From contig CAJMSX010000084.1 of the NCBI GenBank assembly GCA_905216195.1, positions 1-9,082 on the forward strand: DNA of 9,082 bases, read 5' to 3'. Position numbers and translations under genes: made by a program. Source of the stretch: an uncultured bacterium. Its GTDB lineage: Bacteria; Bacteroidota; Bacteroidia; Bacteroidales; Marinifilaceae. Below the pieces are notes generated by a model that saw only the letters and a list, made by a program, of their open reading frames with translations, was not told the origin of the DNA and did not search any database. Numbering within the stretch: the first letter of the stretch is position 1; each line of letters begins with the position of its first letter. This document shows, piece after piece, positions 1 to 5,196 of this stretch.

Positions 1-49
1 AGCTGTGATTTAACGCAAGTCACTTTGCATAATAAATTTGTTGGCATAA

Positions 50-442
50 GAACTCGGTAAAGGGTTTACCTTCTTTGCCCGTCAATACCGCATCAGTACC
101 GAGACGGAGCATTTTTATATCGACCTCGTTTTTTACAACTATATTTTGAAATGTTTTTTGCTCATCGACCTGAAAGTTGGACAACTCAAACATCAGGATA
201 TCGGACAAATGGATATGTACTGCCGTATGTTCGACGATCTGAAAAAGCCCGAAGGCGATAACCCGACAATCGGCATCATTCTGTGTGCCGACAGAAACGA
301 AACCGTCGTAAAATACTCAATATTGAAAGATAACGAGAACCTGTTTGCCACCAAATTTATGCCTTACCTACCGACAGAAGAAGAACTCGTCAAAGAGATA
401 GAGGCAGGTCGTAGGCAGATTGAAACGAATAATAATCCATAA
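50..442 (+). pseudogene. C-terminal remnant of a DUF1016/YhcG-type PD-(D/E)XK nuclease
   Basis: Reading + from base 50 gives about 130 codons that match the C-terminal nuclease domain of the DUF1016 (YhcG) family. An ELGKGFTFFARQ-like segment is followed by HFYIDLVFYN, then CFLLIDLKVGQLKHQDIGQM, and later NPTIGIILCADRNE. The Asp of IDLVFY and the D-x-K of LIDLK fit the PD-(D/E)XK catalytic pattern. A TAA at 47-49 sits right before ELGKGF, roughly where the family normally has Leu. Another in-frame TAA lies at 11-13, so the usual N-terminal half cannot be read through. The only late start in frame is a TTG at 146, which would lose the first catalytic Asp. I read it as a decayed gene rather than a short functional one. 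These nucleases usually occur with restriction or other mobile defence-type genes. The opposite-strand frame at 20-208 is a shadow. Confidence 0.8.
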
Positions 443-452
443 AGAAAACCCA

Positions 453-545
453 ATGAACGGAATAAAGATTATTGTTGATATAGATGCACTCATTAAACTT
501 TTGCAGGTTCTATATGAGCCTGGGCAAACATCTTGGTATCATTAG
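453..545 (+). pseudogene. N-terminal fragment of a PIN-domain nuclease
   Basis: An ATG at 453, 10 bp after the nuclease remnant's stop, opens a 30-codon frame starting MNGIKIIVDIDALIKLLQ. The hydrophobic strand followed by D-x-D-A-L-I is the start of PIN-domain ribonucleases (VapC-like toxins), where the first Asp binds metal. After Gln18 (base 506) the resemblance ends and the frame stops at TAG 543-545. The gene is therefore cut off after one structural element. From 506 onward the opposite strand reads as PIN-like protein (493-771), so this may be the start of the same gene, broken by an inversion. It could instead be a separate PIN gene. The short length limits certainty. Confidence 0.5.
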
Positions 546-771
546 GCACGACACATCGGGGGACTATTGTTGTATCAGTTTCATGTTTACGTTTCCAGAT
601 GATCCTGAAAAATTTGCCGGCTTGCTGTACGTGGTCAAAATTGAATGGAACTATTTGCATATCTTTTAAGGGCAGGTCGGTAATTTCTCCTTTAACGCAG
701 AACTCAGCTATTGCAATAGTAGAGATTTTCAAGATGATATCATATTCAAGAAAATACCGTTCTTCTCTGCA
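493..771 (-). pseudogene. PIN-domain nuclease body (VapC-like), lacking both ends
   Basis: The - strand is open from an in-frame stop at 772-774 down to a stop at 493-495. It reads ...EERYFLEYDIILK, then ISTIAIAEFCVKGEI, LPLKDMQIVPFNFDH and VVPNDTKMFAQAHIEP. The Glu in IAEF and the Asp in NDTKMFAQA are the second and third acidic positions of PIN ribonucleases. The I/V-PF-x(2)-DH..AG helix start is also typical of VapC toxins. The N-terminal VDxN/D strand and the final T-S-D strand are missing, and no in-frame ATG exists (only a TTG at 732-730). It is thus a fragment. Its 3' end runs into the + strand PIN N-terminus at about 505. No antitoxin gene is visible. Family assignment is fairly secure; functionality is unlikely. 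Confidence 0.6.
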
Positions 772-776
772 TTAAA

Positions 777-800
777 AGAAGAGGATTTTTTGCCTCTTTT
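777..800. terminator. Possible bidirectional intrinsic terminator
   Basis: AGAAGAGG (777-784) pairs with CCTCTTTT (793-800), with one G-T wobble, around an 8-base T-rich loop. The A-rich left flank and T-rich right arm would let it work on either strand. It sits at the end of the PIN fragments, close to the change to GC-rich sequence. The stem is short, so confidence is moderate. Confidence 0.35.
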
Positions 801-835
801 ACTACATCGTTATTTTGTTACAGGGTAAATTTCAG

Positions 836-1126
836 GAACTGCTTGCGTTTTCCGATACTCTTATTCCTGTAGAAGGTTTCAGCCAGATTCGCTGTCCTGG
901 CAGACACAGCTCTCCGCCGGCCGTTGACTCCGGAAATCATACGGGCTCACCTTTTCCGGCGGAAGGTTCTGCTCCGAAATCCTGAAATCCCCGAATCCCG
1001 GAATCCGTTTCTCCGCCCGGCTGTGATAAAAGCCCGGAGGGACCGGCAAGAGAAAACTCCGGGTCTTCGCGTGAGAAAGGGATGGGAAGGGTTCACAAAC
1101 CGAAAGGCCCGTTTGGGGAAAAATAC
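836..1126. other. GC-rich gap with no convincing gene
   Basis: About 290 bases without a supportable gene. Open frames here, such as + 924-1187, are Arg/Pro-rich, show no family resemblance and run through the promoter of the next operon. The stretch is visibly richer in G+C than the preceding 835 bases. It contains short inverted repeats, including CCCGGAG (1033-1039) with CTCCGGG (1057-1063), and several scattered CCGGAA/TTCCGG pairs. None is followed by a T-tract. It may be the distal leader or the edge of the island; nothing else is seen. Confidence 0.5.
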
Positions 1127-1157
1127 TTGCCCTCAGCTAAAGCGGGGTATATTTTTG
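1127..1157 (+). promoter_or_regulatory. Bacteroidota-type promoter for the DUF2589-muramidase operon
   Basis: TATTTTTG at 1150-1157 matches the -7 element TAnnTTTG exactly. A TTG at 1127-1129, a partial -33 TTTG element, lies 20 bp upstream, the normal spacing. Transcription would start near 1163-1165, giving a leader of about 45 bases before the ATG at 1210. Confidence 0.6.
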
Positions 1158-1198
1158 TGTCGTAAGCTTACAAAAACGATTTACTAATAAATTAAAAA

Positions 1199-1204
1199 AG
1201 GAGG
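1199..1204 (+). promoter_or_regulatory. Strong Shine-Dalgarno site, AGGAGG
   Basis: AGGAGG lies 5 bases upstream of ATG 1210 and fixes the start of the first DUF2589 gene. Such a perfect site is uncommon in Bacteroidota, which mostly use A-rich leaders. None of the later genes of the operon has a comparable one, so the first protein may be made in excess. Confidence 0.75.
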
Positions 1205-1209
1205 TTATT

Positions 1210-2064
1210 ATGGCTATTGACACAACCCCGTCGCAGGTGGCGACCAATGCTTTGGCAGCGATTCCTTTCGGTTCGATAATCGGAGGACCCTTGAAGGCCT
1301 GTATTGAAGCACAGGCGATGGCGGCAAAAACGACCTGGAATTTTATTCAGGAAGTGGGATTAAACGTAGACCCGGAGACGGGGGAAAAGAAGGCGGTGAA
1401 CGTTTCTTTTCAATTTTTACAAAACGGACGTATGGTACAGTTGAATGTACCTTTGCTGACGATTGTTCCGATTCCTTATATCGCCGTACAGTCGATCGAT
1501 ATCAATTTTAAAGCGAGTATTTCTGCCTCTTCTTCTTCCGTACAGGAGGATTCGAGTCATTCGGAAACCACTGTAGGAGCGGAAGTGACCGCCGGCCTGA
1601 AAATAGGGCCCTTCCATATGGATGCCAAGATGAATGCGAACTATTCGAGTAAAAAAGATTCGAAGGCTACGCAGGAATCGAAATACAGTGTGGAATATAC
1701 AATGGATGTGGCGGTAAAAGCGGGACAGGAAGGCATGCCGGCCGGGTTGGCGAAGGTGCTCGAATTGCTGGGGAACAGCCTGGATGTATCCGATCCCAAA
1801 GGTACACTGGATGTAAACAGTGTGTTACTGTCGGGAGCGGCGGGAGAAAAGAAGAGGTTGATCGCCACTTATAAAAACGGTCAGGGACTGTTTAAACCGG
1901 AACTGATTAAGCTGGACGGAACGGCCGGATTAATCGACGGAAATAATGCGGTATTCGAGGTGGAACTGACTTCTGACGGAGGTCAGAAGAAATTGACGGC
2001 CGGAGAAGGTAAAGAGTTAAAAGAACTCCAGATCGCCATGAAGATACAGGCCCCTCAGGAATAG
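1210..2064 (+). CDS. DUF2589 domain protein A (long form)
   Basis: A 284-residue protein of the DUF2589 family, whose biochemical function is not known. The N-terminal part shows the family pattern. A small-residue/hydrophobic segment (about 17-30, IPFGSIIGGPL) precedes a helix with KTTWNFIQEVGL (40-51). Then come a VSFQF strand and the hallmark PLLTIVPIPYIAVQSIDINF (81-100), a strand pair with alternating polarity. Residues 105-160 are Ser/Lys-rich with alternating strands. GMPAGLAKVLELL (175-187) recurs in protein C of this operon. A C-terminal extension (about 195-284), predicted strand-rich, is absent from C. There is no signal peptide or clear membrane helix, so it is probably cytoplasmic unless exported by an unseen system. 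The start is supported by AGGAGG 5 bp upstream. As the first gene with the best ribosome site it is probably the major product. Family call is confident; any role is inference. Confidence 0.85.
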   Translation: MAIDTTPSQVATNALAAIPFGSIIGGPLKACIEAQAMAAKTTWNFIQEVGLNVDPETGEKKAVNVSFQFLQNGRMVQLNVPLLTIVPIPYIAVQSIDINFKASISASSSSVQEDSSHSETTVGAEVTAGLKIGPFHMDAKMNANYSSKKDSKATQESKYSVEYTMDVAVKAGQEGMPAGLAKVLELLGNSLDVSDPKGTLDVNSVLLSGAAGEKKRLIATYKNGQGLFKPELIKLDGTAGLIDGNNAVFEVELTSDGGQKKLTAGEGKELKELQIAMKIQAPQE

Positions 2065-2097
2065 TAAACTATTTTTTAATGTTTTAAGCTAAAAATT

Positions 2098-2883
2098 ATG
2101 GCTCAGTTAAGTACGATAGTCAGTTCGATATTGCACGATTTCCTACAGGCGCAGCACGAGGCGAACTGTTATTCCCTGGCATTGGGGAGGGAATACGGAC
2201 AGCAGGGAAAGATCAAAGATTTTCAGTTGCCGAATGCTCAAATCGGGGATTTGGAATTGGAGTTGAAATATGCGGTGAAAGGCGAAGGTAAGGAGCGGGA
2301 TGCTTTTGAGATTAATTATCCCCAGCTCCGGCGTTTTTTCAGGAATATTTCGGAACAGTTCGCTAAGATTGTTGTGACCAGTGTGGTGGCGACGGTGAGC
2401 GGGGCTTTTATCGGAGCGGAGGAGGGGTATGAAAGTTTCCGCGAATTTATGAAAAAGGAGGAAACGTTGAAAAATGAGTTTTGTGCTTTTCTGAGTCGTA
2501 AAATACAGGGAACATTAAAAGAGCGTACGGTGGAAGTCATTACTTCCGACGGACAGATCGATACCGAAGTATTGTTGGAAGCCGTTGCGGAAACCGTACG
2601 CTCTGAATTCCTGGAGCATGCCGATCTGAATGAACTTTTCAACGGAAAACCGGGAGGAAACCTGAGAAAGGAAGCGGAGGAGAACCTGAGATATGCGTTG
2701 GAAGGGTTGCTGAATAAATTGCTCAGCGATTTTAATTGCGTGCGTAAGCATACCTATCCCTCTATCGAAGTGGTGGTGACGGCGGATGAGTTGCAGAAAT
2801 TACCGGAGGAAGTCATTCAAAGCATCCGTTTCCGGATTACGCAACGGGAGATGGATCAGGAATTGAGGGGGAAAGAGGAGTAA
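2098..2883 (+). CDS. Uncharacterised DUF2589-associated protein B
   Basis: A 261-residue protein I cannot name. The N-terminal helix (about 1-35, IVSSILHDFLQAQHEANCYS) is followed by FQLPNAQIGDLELELKYAV (42-60). This has the same layout as the DUF2589 hallmark: a proline turn, then a strand of alternating acidic and hydrophobic residues. It could be a divergent relative or a binding partner of its neighbours. Residues 91-107 (IVVTSVVATVSGAFIGA) form the only hydrophobic stretch and might insert in or lie on a membrane. About 110-215 is charged and mostly helical. The end (about 222-250) returns to strand-helix-strand with IEVVVTADELQKLPEEV. No signal peptide is present. It starts 33 bp after gene A at an ATG in an A-rich context, and lies between two DUF2589 genes, which argues for a joint function. 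The coding call is sure; the function is unknown. Confidence 0.75.
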   Translation: MAQLSTIVSSILHDFLQAQHEANCYSLALGREYGQQGKIKDFQLPNAQIGDLELELKYAVKGEGKERDAFEINYPQLRRFFRNISEQFAKIVVTSVVATVSGAFIGAEEGYESFREFMKKEETLKNEFCAFLSRKIQGTLKERTVEVITSDGQIDTEVLLEAVAETVRSEFLEHADLNELFNGKPGGNLRKEAEENLRYALEGLLNKLLSDFNCVRKHTYPSIEVVVTADELQKLPEEVIQSIRFRITQREMDQELRGKEE

Positions 2884-2940
2884 AAAAGCGGGCGGGATTC
2901 CGGAAAAGCCCGGTTCCGCCGGAGAGAAACGGAATAGGAT

Positions 2941-2967
2941 TTCCGTATGGAGACCTATCGTACGGAA
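2941..2967 (+). other. Hairpin between genes B and C
   Basis: TTCCGTA (2941-2947) pairs perfectly with TACGGAA (2961-2967) around a 13-base loop. A second possible pairing, ACGGAA/TTCCGT, uses an upstream arm at about 2929-2934 and would compete with it. GC-rich imperfect pairing also occurs at 2891-2920. There is no T-tract, so these look like RNA-stability or processing structures within the message rather than a terminator. Confidence 0.35.
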
Positions 2968-2989
2968 GAGACCTTCTAATTTAAAAATA

Positions 2990-3610
2990 ATGGAAAAAAA
3001 TAACGTTAAAACACGGAGCAGTCAGGTGATGGAGTTACAACAGCTGATCGCGGGTCCCCTGGTTGCCACCATTGATGCCGATTCCCTGTCGGCGCGGCGC
3101 TATCTGGATTATCTGTTTGAAATTGCTTTCGAATCCTATGACCGGCAAACCGGAAAGACCGGGAAATTGCGGACGCTCACCTTTTCCTATAACAGTGCGG
3201 ATGCCGGCGGAGGGAGGAAGCAACAGGTGTGTATTCCCATGTTGACTTTGGTGCCCTTGCCTTTGTTGCAGGTGAAGGAAGCGGAATTCGATTTCGATAT
3301 CAAAATTCTGGATGCGGTTAGCGAACAGCGGGAAGAGGAGTTCTCGATCGACGAGGGAAAAGCTTTACCGCCGGCGGAAAATGCCCGGGAAAACGGTTTT
3401 AAAATGCGGGCCTCCCTGGCCCCGAAGTCCGGGGGCGAAAGTAGTAGCGTGAAACAGGGAATGTCGGCCAATATGAAAGTGCGGGTGAAAATGCAACAAG
3501 CGGACATACCCGGGGGATTGGCCAATTTGTTGCACCTGACCGCCAGTAATGTACAAATAGAAAATCAAGAGCTGAAAGAAGAAGATCATGGATCAGAGGA
3601 AACCACCTGA
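2990..3610 (+). CDS. DUF2589 domain protein C (short form)
   Basis: A 206-residue paralogue of protein A. ELQQLIAGPLVATIDADSL (15-33) matches the family's N-terminal segment. It is followed by a helix with RYLDYLFEIAFE, a TLTFSYN strand and the hallmark PMLTLVPLPLLQVKEAEFDF (83-102). Residues 110-135 are an acidic linker. Residues 137-170 are a basic, Ser-rich strand pair ending in MKVRVKM, then IPGGLANLLHLTASNVQI (173-190), the counterpart of GMPAGLAKVLELL in A. The chain ends in an acidic tail and lacks A's C-terminal extension. There is no signal peptide. The 106-bp gap before it holds hairpins, and its last 23 bases overlap the next gene, suggesting translational coupling. Its function is not known. 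Two different DUF2589 chains in one operon suggest a mixed oligomer, which is inference. Confidence 0.82.
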   Translation: MEKNNVKTRSSQVMELQQLIAGPLVATIDADSLSARRYLDYLFEIAFESYDRQTGKTGKLRTLTFSYNSADAGGGRKQQVCIPMLTLVPLPLLQVKEAEFDFDIKILDAVSEQREEEFSIDEGKALPPAENARENGFKMRASLAPKSGGESSSVKQGMSANMKVRVKMQQADIPGGLANLLHLTASNVQIENQELKEEDHGSEETT

Positions 3611-3818
3611 GCGGCAACCGGGATTGCGTTGCCCCGTATGCGGAGCTTTCATACGGACTTCGATTGAAGAATTGCTGAGCGTGCACAGTTTACGCTGCAG
3701 CGAATGTCGTTTGGAATTGAAATTGGATCGCTGGGCCTCCGCCAAAGCTCTCCAGGCCTTGGAAAAAGTGCAGGACGCCCGGAAAAAGGTAGAAAATACC
3801 AGTAAGTTTAACCGTTAA
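3588..3818 (+). CDS. Small four-cysteine zinc-ribbon protein D
   Basis: A 76-residue protein with two CxxC knuckles, RCPVCGAF (Cys15, Cys18) and RCSEC (Cys37, Cys40). This is the layout of a zinc ribbon that binds one Zn. The rest is a short helix between the knuckles (SIEELLSVHSL), a LELKLDRW strand, and a C-terminal charged helix (about 51-70) that may mediate a protein contact. Its ATG lies inside the end of gene C (23-base overlap, different frame), a sign of translational coupling and co-production. It has no signal peptide or DNA-binding helix that I can see, so it could be an adaptor or assembly factor rather than a transcription regulator. Overlap, metal ligands and position in the operon make it a real gene; its exact role is open. 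Confidence 0.72.
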   Translation: MDQRKPPERQPGLRCPVCGAFIRTSIEELLSVHSLRCSECRLELKLDRWASAKALQALEKVQDARKKVENTSKFNR

Positions 3819-3829
3819 AACAAGTAGAA

Positions 3830-4237
3830 ATGAAAATGAGATTGTGGAAGTCGTGTATGACGATGTTGCTGACCTTGTCGGCTTTTCTGGGAATAGCGCA
3901 AAAACCGGATGTATCCCAGATTTTAAAACGTATCGAATATGTATTGTGTCCGGATCAAAAACCGATCGGAAAGCCCGGAGCTTCTGCCGATGTACGTATC
4001 GTCGAAGTGAAGGATTTTTCGGATGCCCAGGCTTATTTACTCCGAATGTGCCCGCAGCGGGAAATTAAAGAAGAAAAGAAAGCAGGGAATTTTTATTATA
4101 CCTATACCTTACCGGAAGGGAAAGGAAGTTTAGTGCTGACGGACAAGGTAAAAACAGGTTCGAAAGAAATCGCCGTATTGGAAGTCGGTGTAGAGGGGAT
4201 TAAAAATAAAGTAAAACAAGTGAGGTTTGTGAAATAA
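3830..4237 (+). CDS. Small secreted (periplasmic) protein E
   Basis: A 135-residue protein with a clear signal peptide. Basic MKMRLWK is followed by a hydrophobic stretch to about residue 22 and a likely signal peptidase I cut after Ala23 (LGIA-QKPD). There is no lipobox Cys at the cut. The mature part, about 112 residues, has two cysteines (Cys40 and Cys74) that could form a disulfide. It also has several strands, including ADVRIVEV, NFYYTYTLP, GSLVLTDKV, EIAVLEVG and VKQVRFVK. I recognise no family. It starts 11 bp after gene D; ATG at 3836 is an alternative start. It is the only exported product of the operon and lies directly before the muramidase. It could be a periplasmic partner or an immunity protein against that enzyme, but this is a guess from gene order. 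Confidence 0.7.
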   Translation: MKMRLWKSCMTMLLTLSAFLGIAQKPDVSQILKRIEYVLCPDQKPIGKPGASADVRIVEVKDFSDAQAYLLRMCPQREIKEEKKAGNFYYTYTLPEGKGSLVLTDKVKTGSKEIAVLEVGVEGIKNKVKQVRFVK

Positions 4238-4241
4238 CTTC

Positions 4242-4274
4242 CCGGAGACAGGATGCGTAAGCGGCTGTCTCCGG
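4242..4274 (+). other. Perfect 10-bp hairpin before the muramidase gene
   Basis: CCGGAGACAG (4242-4251) and CTGTCTCCGG (4265-4274) form a perfect stem with a 13-base loop, 31 bases before the muramidase start. No T-tract follows, so it is not a standard intrinsic terminator. It could be a processing or stability element that lowers or separates muramidase expression from the rest of the message. Confidence 0.55.
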
Positions 4275-4305
4275 ATAAGTCGAATCAGGGTTAAAAGAAA
4301 TAAGT

Positions 4306-4938
4306 ATGGGAATCGTAAAATTAACAGAAGAAGATTTTGTACGGGCGGCCCTGCGTTTGGGCGAGGGGGTGGAAGTGGCTGCAGTAAAGGCCGTACAGGA
4401 AGTGGAAACAGGCGGCCGGGGCGGATTTTTTGCCCCCGGTAAACCCGCTATTCTTTTCGAAGGGCATATTTTCTGGAAACGGATAGAAAAATTGAATTTT
4501 AATCCGGAACCCTTTCGTCCGGGGAATGAGGATATTTTATACCCGACGGGGGGAAGAGGACATTATAAAGGAGGACTCCGGGAGTACGAACGTCTGGAGA
4601 AGGCTTTGGCGCTGGCTGCTACCATCGGAGGTTCCACCGAAGAGCGGCACGCTCTCCACGGAGCCGCTTTGGAATCGGCTTCCTGGGGAATGTTCCAAAT
4701 TATGGGGTTCAATTACACCTATTGCGGCTACCGGAATGTATGGGCTTTTGTAGAAGCTATGAAAACCGGTGAAGGAGCCCAACTGGACGCCTTTGTCTCT
4801 TACATCCTCCGGCGAAAATTAGCAGAGCCGTTGAAACAAAAGCGATGGGCGGTTTTTGCCGAGGCTTATAACGGGCTGGACTACAAAGTCTTCCGCTATG
4901 ATGAAAAATTACAACAAGCGTATGAAAAATATGGTTAA
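4306..4938 (+). CDS. N-acetylmuramidase (DUF3380-type peptidoglycan hydrolase)
   Basis: A 210-residue protein matching the N-acetylmuramidase family of phage-type endolysins, which cleave the MurNAc-GlcNAc backbone of peptidoglycan. Family signatures occur in order. AAVKAVQEVETGGRGGF (25-41) has Glu34 in the family's V-E-S/T-G-G position, the likely catalytic acid. KPAILFEGHIFWKR (46-59) corresponds to the usual P-x-I-LFE-x-H-xF. Then come ASWGMFQIMGFNY (125-137) and FAEAYNGLDY (184-193). The length fits one complete catalytic domain with no separate cell-wall-binding domain. It has no signal peptide or membrane anchor, so it needs lysis, a holin or a secretion apparatus to reach the wall. 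It closes the operon: a strong terminator follows 57 bp later. Alternatives are a domesticated prophage lysozyme or an antibacterial effector. The enzyme assignment is strong. Confidence 0.88.
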   Translation: MGIVKLTEEDFVRAALRLGEGVEVAAVKAVQEVETGGRGGFFAPGKPAILFEGHIFWKRIEKLNFNPEPFRPGNEDILYPTGGRGHYKGGLREYERLEKALALAATIGGSTEERHALHGAALESASWGMFQIMGFNYTYCGYRNVWAFVEAMKTGEGAQLDAFVSYILRRKLAEPLKQKRWAVFAEAYNGLDYKVFRYDEKLQQAYEKYG

Positions 4939-4995
4939 GCATTAAATAAAAAAAGATTCGTTTGTTGGATTATTTGAGGGAAGACAGACAGGTTG

Positions 4996-5031
4996 CAGCG
5001 TGTACGTTTACAAGGGTACACGCTGTTTTTG
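4996..5031 (+). terminator. Rho-independent terminator of the DUF2589-muramidase operon
   Basis: CAGCGTGTAC (4996-5005) pairs perfectly with GTACACGCTG (5016-5025) around a 10-base loop and runs directly into TTTTTG. This is the best terminator in the window and marks the 3' end of the six-gene unit. Confidence 0.85.
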
Positions 5032-5122
5032 TTTCCAGAGAAGAAAGGAGTACGCCCGGGGCTGGTGCAGGCATATCCCAAAAGATTGATGTATTTCTCT
5101 GTTGGTAAATTAAAAATCATGT

Positions 5123-5155
5123 TTTGCAAACACACCGGTCTGCTTATAAACTTTG
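5123..5155 (+). promoter_or_regulatory. Possible promoter of the LytTR gene
   Basis: TTTG (5123-5126) and AAACTTTG (5148-5155, one mismatch to TAnnTTTG) are 21 bp apart. The start would fall near 5162, giving a leader of about 35 bases. The match is weaker than the other promoters in the window. Confidence 0.35.
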
Positions 5156-5196
5156 TTTGAGTAATTTTATATTAAAACTTACCTTTTCATGTGAAA

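Noticed and set aside
20..208. 62-residue open frame on the - strand
   Set aside because: It lies antisense to sequence that clearly encodes the DUF1016 nuclease C-terminus on +; it has no family match of its own.
924..1187. 87-residue + frame in the GC-rich gap
   Set aside because: Arg/Pro-rich low-information translation, no domain, and it overlaps the promoter and leader of the DUF2589 operon.
1210..4938. Cassette as an ordinary prophage lysis region
   Set aside because: Only the muramidase is phage-like. No holin, spanin, integrase, capsid or tail gene is visible, so I left it as an open possibility rather than a call.
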